A DNA stretch of 64,000 nucleotides from Aldrovandia affinis (GCA_029706075.1 JAINUG010000014.1:8518730-8582729); one strand, 5' to 3'. Positions 32,376-44,179 are shown, numbered from the stretch's first letter. Notes: generated by a model from the sequence alone, not told the origin. Program-made: numbers and translations.

Positions 32376-33984
32376 AGGGTGAGGCGACCCTGAAGTGAAG
32401 CAGTCTTATCGGCCTGAAGTTCTGTTATTTTCAACAACCGACTCGTCCGCAGTACATCATCCCTCTTATACCACGGCTACCTGCCAAAGGAATGAATACA
32501 TAATCAGTGAATTATGTTAGAAATACATTTATTCACAAAATTAGACACCATTTCATGAGGTACGTTCACTGCAAAAAAAATAGCTGCACTATTTCCATTG
32601 AATGAAGTGCGTTTTTCATTGTCGGGGGCCTGATGTTAAGTTCAGTGGTGGGTGCCTTGATATTTTTACATGAGAAAACTGTTATATCCTGAGTCCCGGA
32701 TAACACGTCCGATATTAAATAATAATGGACCCCCCTGTTGACACCCTCTTGACCAATCAGAATCAAGTATTTAAACAAGCCTTGGTGTAAGAGAAATGTA
32801 CAATGGGGGCAGGCTTGGAGGGTCTGGGCTCTCAAATGGGCAGCTCAGGAGCACATCCCATAATGCTGCCATTAGCCAGGGTTTTTGCCGGTTGGATGCA
32901 GCTCTGGTTGCTGAGTTGGAGGGACGCCGGATCCGGCCACCTGAGGCTGCCGTGTTGGGGACGACGGCTTTGACAGTCCCAGACAATCCCTGTCACTTTG
33001 CGAGCGCATGAATTCTTGATTCGACGTGCCTTTAGTTGATTTCACTCCACTTGACGCCGCCCGTCTGTCAGGGAAGGGCCGTCTCCCGCTCCTCGTTACC
33101 CGCGCCGGACACAGGGGGGCTGCTTCGCTGGCAGAAGGGCAAGAGGTCACGGTGTCCCCACTGCAACCTTTCTAGATGACCCCGTCGGTTCTGTGTGGCA
33201 GCCACATAGTGGATCGTTGCTCTTCAAAGAGCTGAAGAGCAGAGGGAAAGGTCTACACGTTTATCTCAGCATGTCTACACAACATCCACAGACATCAAAC
33301 AACCCTCTTTTCAAAAAGGGAAGTGCAGCAAGCTCATTCCGCTCCACGTGCTAGAGCCAGAGTGCACTGTGACAGAATGCAGGATTTTTTTTAGTTTTAA
33401 AAAATGACCATACAATCCTAGAAATGCAAATGTCCTGTGGAAAGATTTTTTGAGCGACCTTCAAATCTGACATGGCAGCTTATGAAAGAGACTTGGAAAG
33501 AGAGCACATGTCTACGCTGTGCTTTCCCCCTCCACTGAGTTAGACAGGAAAGATGGATCCATCTCGCAGAAGCCTGCGCTGGGTACAGGATCTCATGGTT
33601 TTGGGATCTCTCATGCGTGACCGGCGAATGTAACACTAGACAGCGGCACATGGCCCGGCTCCACTTCATCAACAGGATTTACTGTGCCGAGCTGTCCGAG
33701 CTGCGCACAGTCCCAGGGGCATGGCAAATGGCTGGCTCTTTCAAAAACGGCGTCTGCTCAGAGCGCGGCTCTTTCGCGAAATGCCAAATTGCCTAAAAGC
33801 AGAGCGTTTGAGTTTCGTCAGTGTCGTAAAAGGACGCTGTGAAGACTGCACTCAGGAGGAGAGGGAAGCCGTGGTTGGATCACACTGGCAGGCCTCTGCT
33901 GGCTCTCATGAAATCTGCATACGCAGAAAAACAGACCCGGCCGAGACCGCGGACGGCATTCAGCACATCAACACTGCTCAGCTG
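32376..33984. other. Unique non-coding stretch
   Basis: Nothing recognised. Confidence 0.4.
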
Positions 33985-34218
33985 GAGTGCTCTGTGTGTG
34001 TGTTTGTGTGTGTCCGTGTGTATGTGTGCATATGTGTAGGTGGGTGTGTGTGTGTGTGCTGTGTGTGTGTGTGTGTGTGTGTGCATAGAGGTGGGTGTTT
34101 GTGTATGTATGTGTGTGTATAGGTGGGTGTGTGTGTGCGTGTGTATTTGTGTGTATAGCTGTGTGTGTGTGTGTGTGTGTGTGTGTTCGTGTATGTGTGT
34201 TTGTAGGTGTGTGTGTGG
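33985..34218. repeat. (GT)n compound microsatellite
   Basis: TGTGTGTGTG with GTGTATGTG and GGTGGGTGTG variants. No gene. Confidence 0.98.
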
Positions 34219-34319
34219 GGCTGCTATATGAGATGTGTCCTGTGCTATACCTTACAAACACGAATAACGCTAGCTAGCTAAATAGATAGAAAATTTATCA
34301 GTTCGTAGAGATGCTAAGC

Positions 34320-34860
34320 CTTAACAGGATGCAGACCGTGGGGCTCATCCACACACTAGAACAGTGCCTTAACAGGATGCAGACTGTGGGGCTCATCCAC
34401 ACACTAGAACAGTGCCTTAACAGGATGCAGACTGTGGGGCTCATACACACACTAGAACAGTGCCTTAACAGGATGCAGACTGTGGGGCTCATCCATACAC
34501 TAGAACAGTGCCTTAACAGGATGCAGACTGTGGGGCTCATACACACACTAGAACAGTGCCTTAACAGGATGCAGACTGTGGGGCTCATACACACACTAGA
34601 ACAGTGCCTTAACAGGATGCAGACTGTGGGGCTCATACACACACTAGAACAGTGCCTTAACAGGATGCAGACTGTGGGGCTCATACACACATTAGAACAG
34701 TGCCTTAACAGGATGCAGACTGTGGGGCTCATACACACACTAGAACAGTGCCTTAACAGGATGCAGACTGTGGGGCTCATACACACACTAGAACAGTGCC
34801 TTAACAGGATGCAGACTGTGGGGCTCATCCACACACTACAGCAGCGCCTTAACAGGATGA
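34320..34860. repeat. 48-bp minisatellite, eleven units plus a partial
   Basis: Exact 48-bp units from 34320 (CTTAACAGGATGCAGACTGT, GGGGCTCATACACACAC, TAGAACAGTGC), ending in a partial twelfth at 34848. Units differ by only one or a few substitutions, so expansion is recent. 48 is a multiple of 3 and neither strand of the unit has a stop in the frames concerned. Both strands therefore keep long open frames of 16-residue repeats (MQTVGLIHTLEQCLNR on plus). I regard this as a consequence of the period, not coding. Confidence 0.97.
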
Positions 34861-37713
34861 GCCACCCAGCAGCCCCTTCACATTCTGTTTTTGCATGATA
34901 TGTTAATCACGGTGTCACTATGGCAACAATATCTGTCACAGCAAATCATCTAACATAGAACCTTTACTGCCAGGTTAACCAAGTTGAAAATGGTCTATAG
35001 GCAACTTATTTAGTTCGTTACTTAGTTTTTCCTCTGGGCGCTTCTCCTCAGGGAAAGGTGTGGCTTTGCAACAAAATACAATTTAAGGCTTTGTAAGGCT
35101 AATCTGCAAATGTCTCAGGGCTGGCTGACTTTGTGCCTCCGAGTTAGGTAGTCGGTGGGAGGGGAGGCTAAACCATGCGAAGGGGATCCAGATCCAGTCA
35201 CTGGGGTAGGCGTGGGTGAGGGTGCCACAAATTAATTCTGCCACACTTTTATATAAGAACATAATATGAGTGCATTACTCATCTAAGACACTTACTTAGG
35301 GCAATTACTGATCTTATTTCAGTACTTCTCGTCGTGCGATTTGAAAATGTAGTCTTACTTGCATAAGCTATGGAAAAGTCATTACATGGGCGGCTATTTG
35401 TCTGGATTACTTGCCTAATGCATCATTATAGCATTCACACAACAATTCTGCTTTCAAAAAAAACTGTTACTGTGGTTTTAATCCAAGGTTAGCAACAATG
35501 GTCCTGTGTCTGTATCCTTCGACAGTAAGTTTGTAATTTTATGTTTTTATTGTTGGGAGGAATATGAAATCACTTGAAGGTGAAATTCAAGTTTTACCTT
35601 GGTCTCGCTTTTCAAGCCTAAGCTTCGTCAAGAGACTCTCACAAAAAATGGATTTTTATTTATTTATTTTCTTCCTTTAGCAAGTTAAGGGAGAAATAAA
35701 CGATTGTGCTCAGAGGATGTGCTGAATAGGTGCCACCTTCCCCTCTAAACTTCCTGTATTGCCCCTGTCGCAGCCTCGGAGAAATAGCATTGGAGAAGAA
35801 TTGGAAGGACAAATCACTGAATGGAGTTGCTCTTTGTTTTCCCTTAAGTGCCCTTGTGGATTGGGGGAAAAAAACAAGATTGCTGAGTTACTAGACAAAC
35901 AACCAAACTGAAACTGTCAAATTTGGGCAGAATTCATCAATAATAGTTACCATCTCTCCAGAGAGTCCAGATTTGATATATTCCCATGAGTGTGCACAAA
36001 AAGGCTATTGAAATATTTTCCTTTTTTTATACAAAACAATTGTCACTGTGACTGCTGATTTCTAGCGTACTGGCAATACTTTCAAAGTTTTTGAGGGTTT
36101 TTTGGTCTCACATGGCATTTCTAGAAATGCTATGGTCTTGATTTTGCTTGTGATATTGTAGCTAAAGATTAACTGTGAATTACAGTTAGGAGTCCAGTGA
36201 TGTATCTTTTTTTTTTTTATCAAGGCAGAATGAAAGAGTGGAGAACTTCTATGCGTGCTCGAACGTGAGCTAAATCACACGGACGTCTTACGATCACAGT
36301 GAGGGAAAACGCAGAGGAGGAGCACTTAAGAGAGTCTACAACTGCCATCGGTACAGGAACGGGTTTCCACTAAGCAGCCCCCTCCCTCACATTGGAAATG
36401 TGTATTGCGATGTCACATTAATTATGCTGATCGCTGATGGCCTCTTGTTCTGGAACCCGAAGCCTGTCCATCATTCGTCCAGAGGGAGATGCAGAAGTCA
36501 CACTAACGCCCGCCTTTTCCATATCTGGCCAAATCTTTTAGGCTCCTTTGCGGATAACGCCAGTCCCCCTGGAGAGTTTTTTCAATTTCACCAGCCTGTG
36601 GTTTTCTTGTGCATCTCCACATATTAATTGCTTTTTAATGTTCCTGTCCCTCCCTGATGTCGTTGCAAACAAACAGATCAACAGAAACGGGAGCTCTCAT
36701 TGGGTGGGGGGGGGGTGAAGGCCAGAGCAGAGGGGGGAGAGTGCCGAATAAACCATAATAGCAGGCAGGAGAAAACCCCCTGAGGAAGGAACATGATAAT
36801 AAATGGCAGCCTTGCCAATGTGCCCCCTGTTCCACCAATTCCCTGGCCACGTGTGTGGCTCATGGATGTCGTGCAGAAGAAATCATGCTGAGAGGTTTTA
36901 AGAAGTATACAATTTTATTTCATTTATTTATTTTTATAAATAAACTCACAGCTGCCATGCCACGCGATACAGCCACTTGAACGTCGATGTTACTTAATGT
37001 AAATTGTAGCCTCTATTTTCTCTGTATCGTTTGTGACCACGCTTCTGAAAGTTGAGTGTATCCAAACTCTCGAATCCACTTTGTCTCTACATTTAAAAGC
37101 CAAATTGGGCATATCCTAGAGAAAATTCTTGTCCAATATTTCCTTTAGGTAGCACTGTTATGTCTGAACCCACCAAGAATATGTGAGGCCTTTCAAGATT
37201 ACAAGGGTCCTCAAATGGCCATTGAAAACCGACCATCATTAAGATGGATAAATAGATCAAATATAAACAAATGTTGCTCAACCCCAGCAGCACAATAGAA
37301 ATGTAATGGACATTTTCCTAGTCTTCCATGAGCTGAGAAGTAGTGAAGAATCATCAACAGTCCTTCAGCCCAAACAAACAAAGAAAGCAAACTTCCACAT
37401 TCTGCTACTTTTTCCCCATATATACAAATGTTAAGTGTGCATATATTTCATATGGAATTAAAAGCCATGATAATGCAACTGGATTTGCTCTAATATACAA
37501 TTCTATATACAGGCAGGGAACACAAGAGATGGAAACATGAGATTGTTTAATAGGATGTTTTGGCCTCCGTGTGTGGTCAATGCAGCCCAGAATGCATTCT
37601 GATCTGCAGTCCACCAGCGTCTGAAATTCTGCAGGAAGAATATGACCCTACTCCTGTACAAGAAAGGCAATCCAGCTGAGGTGGGTTCCACTGTCCGGGA
37701 CAAGACTGCCTTT
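34861..37713. other. Unique non-coding stretch
   Basis: About 2.9 kb, mostly AT-rich, with no recognised gene or repeat. G run at 36701-36714. Confidence 0.4.
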
Positions 37714-38237
37714 GCCGCACCCAGTGGCGGATCCTGGCATAGGTGACATAGGCAGTCGCCTGGGGCGTCATGCCAGCATGGGGCACACGCACACAGCTCT
37801 CCATATACAGACACAGACGCGCGCTCACTTCAGTCTCGCTCATCTGTGCTCAGCGCTGCACAACAACGCTACGCTAGCATCGGGCAGGAAGTCTCCTAGT
37901 CCGCACCTGCTAGAAGCCCAGAGTGGGGGAGGGGTGGAGGTCAACAGCACCCCTCAAACTCAGACTGTACAGTACTAGTCAATCAATGAAATCACAAAAT
38001 AACATTGCAACTAATGCGCCCCTGCCCTCGTATCACACACAAGCAAATGGAAATAATATCTCAATAGCTACTGTATATACAGCTACAATTTTGCCTGGTT
38101 TAAAATATAATGATAAATGAAAACGAGTCTGTACACCACCAAGGTGAAATGGTTTAGTCTCTTGACCCTGCATTGATGGGCAATCGCTTAGTCACACAAA
38201 CAATCGTGACACACACACATTGAGGTACATTGCCAAA

Positions 38238-38316
38238 ATGAAAAAATCTAAGTCTTCAGGATTTCAGTTTAGAAAAAAGAGAAAAGAAGAAGAGGAGAAA
38301 CGGGCCAAAGATAAAG
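38238..38316 (+). CDS. hAT transposase first exon (N-terminal basic segment)
   Basis: ATG at 38238 opens 26 codons: MKKSKSSGFQFRKKRKEEEE and then KRAKDK, leaving one base before a donor site AAAG|GTATGT (cut after 38316). A short Lys/Arg-rich first exon of just this kind (FRKKRKEEEEKRAKDKG) begins vertebrate hAT transposases of the ZMYM/TTF-finger-related group. It probably carries a nuclear-localisation signal. The zinc finger that normally follows is missing from this element. The open phase (one base carried over) fits the acceptor at 38674. Confidence 0.75.
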
Positions 38317-38674
38317 GTATGTGTTATGTCATCTCATCATGAACATTATGTTATGTTTCGAAGTAGTCGTAAATAATCGTGCTAGCTAGGTATTGCATCA
38401 ATTGCTATACTAAAGTTAATGCCAACTAGTAGCTCAAGTATTTAGGTAACATCACACTGGCTATACTGGGAATTTTTGGGGTAATAATAGCGCTATACTG
38501 CATCATGCCGGACTTACTACTACTTACTACTAGCTAGTTAACATGCATATAGTCCAGCTAAACTAGCAGCAAAACAGCAGAAGCTATCTTAAGTCTGGTT
38601 TGTGCATGATGACATCATGTAATAACCTAATTACAGAAGTAACTATGTTAGCTGCAAAATATATTAGTTGACAG

Positions 38675-39072
38675 AACAATCAAAAGCCCTTGGCAACACA
38701 TTAACACACGGAAGACAATCGGACTTAGATGGAAGAGAGCTTGCACAGGAGTTGAAGAACTTGCCTGATTTTCCATCTAAGAATATGACAACACTTGACC
38801 TGCTGACATGTATTCATGAAAAGGAGCTCTCAGAAATGTATCCAAACTTATGGACCGCCCTCAGAGTCGTTGTCACCCTTCCAGTGACAGTAGCTGGAGC
38901 AGAGAGGAGCTTTTCTAAGCTCAAGCTCATCAAGACCTACCTGAGCTCCACCATGACACAGGATTGCCTCAGTGGTCTTGCTGTTATTAGTAGCAACCAT
39001 ACCAAATCATTGATGACTTTGCATCAAGGAAGACTAGGAGGGCCAGGTTTTAGATTTAGGGGCCAGGTGTGA
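38675..39072 (+). CDS. hAT transposase C-terminal dimerisation domain
   Basis: An acceptor-like TTGACAG ends at 38674. The carried-over G plus AA gives Glu and joins the open frame, which runs to TGA at 39070-39072, about 132 residues. The sequence is a typical hAT C-terminal dimerisation region: LTHGRQSDLDGRELAQELKN, LDLLTCIHEKELSEMYPNLW, TALRVVVTLPVTVAGAERSF, SKLKLIKTYLSSTM and LSGLAVISSNHTKS. The motif AERSFSKLKLIKTYLRSTM with upstream YPNLWxALR is the family's hallmark. There is no stop or frameshift in this part. All of the catalytic DDE region between the first exon and here is gone. If transcribed and spliced as drawn, the product would be about 158 residues, able to dimerise but without catalysis. 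Confidence 0.85.
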
Positions 39073-39501
39073 TGTACAAATACAGAATAGCACCTCATTC
39101 CGTTAAGAACTTTGCAACTCCACTGTGTTCAATTTAGTTTTATTTGTGTGCACCTTCAATTTTTAAATTAGTGTTCAATATGTTTCAGTGTTATTATTTA
39201 TTGTCTTGGACAGCACCTTATTTTTGTTCCTTTTAAAAGAAGCTAAAATTCTATTTTTATTTATCTATTTTTATTTATTGTTCAATTTAAATTTGTTAGT
39301 TGCATATATCTTGTGTGCAATATTTGTTTTTGTATTTCTTTGTCTATTAGTATATTTTCTTCAAATAAAAGGGATGCCTATTGCGCCTTGCTACAACATA
39401 GGTACTTGTTTTCCATGACCTCCCTGGGGTTTGGGTGGGGGGAGTGTGTGACTGATGTTGTCTAGGGCACCAAGTGAGCCAGGACCGCCACTGGCCGCAC
39501 C

Positions 39502-39640
39502 CTAGTAGTGGTGGTAGTAGTAGTGGTAAACGGTTTATTTGTTTATACAAAATAAGATACCATAATGTACAAGTGGCAGCAACCAAGCTGAATTGAAAAT
39601 ACATTTTACATAGGTATAATCTATAAAATAATATTTTTGT
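39502..39640. repeat. GTAGTGGTGG simple repeat and AT-rich flank
   Basis: TAGTAGTGGTGGTAGTAGTAG at 39504-39527, then unique AT-rich sequence. Confidence 0.6.
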
Positions 39641-39659
39641 ATTAAATTTTTTTTTTATT

Positions 39660-39855
39660 TTATCTAAAGTATAAACTTAGATTAGTGCCACCCTTGAGGC
39701 ACTGGGACTGTACCAGTTTGAGACAATGCCCTTTGGGCTGTGTAACACGCCAGCGACGCCAGCGACGTTCCAGCGGCTTATGCACAGATGCAGTGGGGTG
39801 CAGCTGAATGGTTTCTTGTTGATTTATCTGGATGATGTGATCATGTATTTGCCTA
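39660..39855 (+). mobile_element. Ty3/gypsy retrotransposon fossil, RT fragment
   Basis: A fragment of under 200 bp of the reverse transcriptase domain of a Ty3/gypsy LTR element, recognised by MPFGLCN and the YLDD active-site box. No LTR, gag, integrase or other domain is nearby. It is broken and clearly old. Confidence 0.85.
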
Positions 39856-39959
39856 ATCTCTACAAGCCAACTCGTACACCTGGAGAAGGTATTCTGGCGA
39901 GGCTGGAGGTGAGGATCCCTCATTCAGTCCATCACAAGCTTGTATATACAGTATATATT

Positions 39960-40160
39960 TTGTATAAATTTGTTTCAAATTTTCCCCTTTTTCCTCCCAA
40001 TTTAGTAGCCAATTCAACCCTCTATTTTGAGCTTGCTGCCATCCTCCAGATCAAGTTAATATCCCGCCGCCCCAGATCAGGACTCCGGGCAAGAGCCGGG
40101 CTGGCGCAGCAGAGTTTCAAACTGCTGCTGCAGTGGGCAACCCAAGGCCCTGAAAGGACC
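39960..40160 (-). repeat. Core-sharing SINE, mosaic of head C and distal B
   Basis: Minus strand: GGTTGCCCACTGCAGCAGC and AGTTTGAAACTCTGCTGCGC (B box of head type C), GAGTCCTGATCTGGGGCGGC, then GGATGGCAGCAAGCTCA, the distal part typical of type B copies, and the shared tail AGAGGGTTGAATTGGCTACT. The A-box end is deleted. The combination suggests template switching or recombination between SINE types. Confidence 0.7.
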
Positions 40161-40656
40161 CTTTTTAATAAAGTGTTCCTTTTTTTATACTGTTTTGTCT
40201 CCTCTCACACGTTTTATCATGTGGTGGGCAGTCCACTTTCTGGTTCCCCCATCAGCACCCTCCTGTCATCTCCTGTTGCTCGTGGTTACCCGTGTCATGC
40301 TCTCAGGGACATGGCGCACACTGTTTGTACAAATCTTTTACTTTGTTTAATAAACAGACAATTATTGTGAAACTTTGCTCCTCTCTCTTCTGTCCTGGTT
40401 GTGTGTTTTTTCTGGAATCTTAGAGTAACCTGTTGCGTGCAACAGTGGGAAGGAAACATTCCTATAATTGTATTTCTTAAATAATAACAAATTTACTTTG
40501 ATTACTTAAGGGAAATTTTAGAAAATGCTCTTTATTTTGAAATACTTGTAAATATATGCGTGATTCAAAAGGCAGTGTATTTTTCAGCTAAAAATAAACA
40601 ATAAAAAAAATACAAAATTATTTTTAATTTTCACCCCAACCAATTAAACTAATATT
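40161..40656. other. Unique non-coding stretch
   Basis: AT-rich at 40440-40650. Nothing recognised. Confidence 0.4.
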
Positions 40657-40883
40657 ACAAGGCCGAGCTTTGTTTCATCTAAACTAGTCTTACAAAGTCT
40701 ATCTTTGTCTCATCTAAACTAGTCTTACAAGGTCTATTTTTGTTTAATCAAATCTAGTCTTGCAAGGTCTAGCTTTGTTTAATCTAAACTAGTCTTGCAC
40801 GGTCTATCTTTGTTTCATCGAAACTAGTCTTGCAAGGTCTGTCTTTGTTTCATCTGAACTAGTCTTGCAAGGTCTATCTTTGT
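40657..40883. repeat. 35-bp minisatellite, about 6.5 units
   Basis: Units of exactly 35 bp start at 40657, 40692, 40727, 40762, 40797, 40832 and 40867: ACAAGGTCTATCTTTGTTTC followed by ATCTAAACTAGTCTT. Units have diverged by a few substitutions each. Confidence 0.95.
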
Positions 40884-42580
40884 AGAGATATGGGAGGCTT
40901 GAGTTACAGGGCCAGCATCTGCCGTCAGACACTCAGATCCATCATTAGGCAACGCCAAGGCCCGCGTTTGTAAAAACACCCAGAGGAAATGGAGTCTCTT
41001 GGCCAGACAAGAATAAAATTAGCCCGATGACTAAGTTCCTCCCCTCCGCTCCGTAGGGGATTCAGACCCGACATTTGTTTTCATTACCTCCCCTGGCCGC
41101 GGAGCAACTACCGCGGTGGCCTGTTCGTCTTGCGCCAAAGGGACAGGAGCCCCGTGGCTGGTTGAGTTTGGGAAGCTCTTTCACTGTACCTCAGCGTCGC
41201 TCGTAGCATTAACACCTCTGCCCCCTGTGTAAACCTGTGTGCTGACCCGTGCCAAGGGGGCATATGTAGTTCTTTGTGCTGTTGCCCTAACCTGGACCTT
41301 TTTACATGTGTACTTACATGACAGCGTGGAGCTTTGAAGTGTGAGATCCAGGGTCCTGCATGGAGAAGGGCATCGCACAGGGGCCCTAAATTTAAGGCGT
41401 GAGAGGAGAGCTCCTATCAGCACCTTAGGACTTTAGCCCCTCTGTGTTCACCGATTGATTTCAGCATTTTCACTCTCTCTCCTTATATCTTTATTTCTCT
41501 CTTCTCTCTCTCTGCTGCCCTCCTTGCATGACATCACATAATGTCTGGTGCTCTATGAGCTTCATGGTCCAGTGCGGCATGTTTTTTGTTCTGTTTAATT
41601 TTGTTTTTTTGCCATTTCTAGTCAGCTCATTATTGCTCCTCAACAGACCACTGACATGCCTGTGCCAGCCCTTGAAAATGAACACACTCTCCTATTCAAA
41701 CACACGCACACACTCACACACTGACCGCCAGTGACTCAGGTGCCTGCAGATATAACAAGTGCAGAATCCCAGCGCTATCATTCTGAAGATGATAGGACCG
41801 CTCTGTTCTACGTTAACGTGGTGGTTGTGTCGTTTCCGGGCCAGCGCCCCTAGTGTCAGAGCCTGGGAGGGCTGCTGAAGAGGCAGGGGGTTGGGTGGTT
41901 GGGTACGGTGAAAGGTGACTGGAAGCGGGCTTGTCAAATAAAGGGAAGAAAAGCCCCATTTCCCCTGGCTGAAGGCCCCCTCGGGAGGTGTAAGCTGGAG
42001 GAAGTCTTAGAGGAAGGGGGAAAGGTTAGGCACTGTGTGTTTAGCACGGGCTGCCCTCGCTAAATGCCTGCTGCTTATTTCCACAGCCAGTTAAAACAAA
42101 TTGTGGTCACGCTTCAATTTCATCCTTCTTTTCTCCCCTTTCAACCTGACTTTCTTCTCCCCCTAATTATCCCCATTACTCTAAAATAAATAATAACTTT
42201 ACACTTGGGGGATGTGTGAGGAAAGAGCTCAGCCATTTTAGGCTGGCCTTTCCCAGCATCCCTCAGGATTTCATGCCTTTTCACCCATGCCAATTTTGAA
42301 CCTTCCGATTTTCTTTCCATACCTAAGCGTAGTTGTACGTTTCCTGTTCCAAAAATGCTTGCGCTTAGCAGATGCGTAGTTTAATGTCTGAGTCTGGAGT
42401 TCAAGTGTGAATAGACCTCAATGTGAAATGATTCAAATGATCAAATGTGTACAAAGGATTACAAGTGTGGCAATGTGAGTGTTCAATTCATAGGCATGAT
42501 GATAGAACAGATGCACATCATTTAAAATCAGATTACAAAGCTTGCTGGTGTTACACAATCAGACACGTCCAATAAAAACT
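40884..42580. other. Unique non-coding stretch
   Basis: No gene or repeat recognised apart from a short CACAC run at 41699-41721. Confidence 0.4.
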
Positions 42581-42591
42581 GCTTCAGTTCA

Positions 42592-42996
42592 GGCCTCCCG
42601 GGTGGTCTAGCGGTTACAACGTTCGATGCTGGCCACTGCGACTGGGGTTTGATTCCACCGGCCTCGCCAGTATCAGCTCTGGCCAGGAGTGCCACTAGGG
42701 GGCGGCAATTGGCTGTCCGCCCCAGGGAGAGGGGAGGGAAGCCGATATAAGTTAGCTGCCTATAGGAGTGGCTCTGGGTACCAGAGTTATAGTTGACAGC
42801 TTGGCGAGTGCCGGCTTGGAGGAGGCGGTACATCGCCTTTGTCACTGTTGGTCTCAGGGCTACAGCAGCAAACTCACAATGTCAAGGTGGGGATTGACAT
42901 GAAAAGAGTGGGTGTAATTGGCTCCTAAATTGGGAAAAATTGCGGAAAAATCTGAAACAAAATCTTTAAAAAAACTTAATTAAAAAAAAAAAAAAA
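42592..42996 (+). repeat. Core-sharing SINE, head type B, best copy
   Basis: GGCCTCCCGGGTGGTCTAGCGG contains an A box (TGGTCTAGCGG), followed by TTACAACGTTCGATGC and B box GGTTTGATTCC. Then the core (GGGGGCGGCAATTGGCTGTC, CGCCCCAGGGAGAGGGGAGG), TAGGAGTGGCTCTGGGTACC, GGCTACAGCAGCAAACTC, GGGTGTAATTGGCTCC, GAAAAATCTGAAACAAAA and a poly-A-rich end. An 11-bp duplication GCTTCA(G/A)TTCA flanks it (42581-42591 and 42997-43007). The head start resembles a tRNA-Glu 5' half (CTGGTGGTCTAGTGGTTA). Assignment to that tRNA is inferred. Confidence 0.93.
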
Positions 42997-43007
42997 GCTT
43001 CAATTCA

Positions 43008-43212
43008 TCAGCAGGCCCACCCACCCACTGCCTAAAGCCCTCTGCTTCCGGTCTGAAGGTCAGGAACTAGTGTCCCAATGTCAGCCTTGAGAGTGACAAT
43101 TCTTCAGGGGCCTTCAAACAGACAGAGGAGGCCTTCAAGTGAACGGATGCATTCAGTCAAGAGAGTAGGGATCTTAAGCCTGCAATCAGGAAACTTATCT
43201 AAGAACTAAGGG
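43008..43212. other. Short unique stretch
   Basis: Nothing recognised. Confidence 0.35.
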
Positions 43213-43357
43213 AACCAGTCAGAGAAACAAGCTTGTCCAATCAGAGAAACGGGCTCATCCAATAAGAGAAACGAGCTTGTCCAATCAGAGAAACGAGCTC
43301 ATCCAATAAGAGAAACGAGCTCATCCAATAAGAGAAACGAGCTTGTCCAATCAGAGA
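43213..43357. repeat. 22-bp minisatellite with CCAAT motif, six to seven units
   Basis: GTCCAATCAGAGAAACGAGC followed by TT (variant CATCCAATAAGAG) repeated in tandem from about 43213. Most units carry CCAAT. Two variant units alternate, suggesting higher-order duplication. Confidence 0.93.
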
Positions 43358-43930
43358 TGAATATGGGAGACCGTAAGGAGCAGCTGAGGGCTTTTAAAGA
43401 CAATTATGGTGGATTTCCTAGAAGTGATCGGTTGGATGTACTAAGAATATATTAAAAAATGATTTAGGGTTCCTAAGTACTTATTAATCTTTTCCAGCAA
43501 AAATATGTTAATAAAAATATGTTAAAAACGTAATGTTATATGCAATTAAGTTTGTCCTATTTTAAATGCATGTTAAATGATAAACAAACTAAATAGGCTT
43601 TTTTCATTTTTTTATTAAACCATAAGCCTCAGGGTACTCAGGCAGTTGTACAACAGTAGTCTCCATTCCTCCCTTCTTCTCAGGAGAACACCAGGTATAG
43701 ATAATCATGAGCTTCCTCTGTGAAACTGGCTGTAAATTTCCCAGACTATGGCAAAAATAAATGTGTCAGTAGTCTCGTCGATCTCCATGGAAACCTGCAG
43801 GCCAGTCACAAAAATGGCATTGTGAGGACCACCATAGTTTCCTTTATTTGGGCATCGTCTTCTTCTCTGAGAAGAGGGGTTAGCTAGTGAAGCGTTCCTT
43901 TCTATGAGCTATCAATGTCAGCCAACTGCT
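43358..43930. other. Unique non-coding stretch
   Basis: Nothing recognised. Confidence 0.4.
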
Positions 43931-44007
43931 ACTCTCTCTATCTATCCATCTGTGTCTCTCTCTGTCTCTCTCTCTCTGTGTGTATCTGTCTCTCTCTCTC
44001 GCTCTCT
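43931..44007. repeat. (CT)n-type microsatellite
   Basis: CTCTCTATCTATC to GTCTCTCTCTCTCTGTG, ending in CTCTCTCGCTCTCTGG. Confidence 0.95.
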
Positions 44008-44179
44008 GGCATGACTTTATTGGCATGACAAGATGACTTTCATATTGCCAAAGCACACATTTACAATTACAGACATAACACAATTGGCAGATTTTCATAA
44101 GACAAATAAAGTTATACATTTTTATACATAATACACAATATGACATGAATGAAATAATTACAAGCTATGAGCGGTCATT

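Larger units (their letters stand above)
37722..39493 (+). mobile_element. hAT transposon, ends intact, interior deleted
   Basis: Terminal inverted repeats CAGTGGCGGATCCTGGC (left) and CAGTGGCGGTCCTGGC (right, inverted) are flanked by perfect 8-bp duplications GCCGCACC (37714-37721 and 39494-39501). Inside, on the plus strand, are a first coding exon (38238-38316) and the transposase C-terminus (38675-39072). The 1.77-kb length compares with about 2.5-4 kb for complete hAT elements. The RNase-H-like catalytic core is absent, so it cannot move by itself. The perfect duplications suggest a relatively recent insertion. Confidence 0.93.

Noticed and set aside
34298-34898. Two long overlapping frames of 16-residue repeats as a repeat protein gene
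   Set aside because: They come from a 48-bp minisatellite whose period is divisible by three. Both strands are open equally, and there is no flanking exon structure.
39726-40370. 214-codon frame as one gene
   Set aside because: It is a chance read-through of a short gypsy fossil, a SINE and unique sequence.
43213-43357. CRISPR array
   Set aside because: Units of 22 bp are contiguous with no unique spacers, and this is a vertebrate genome. It is a minisatellite.
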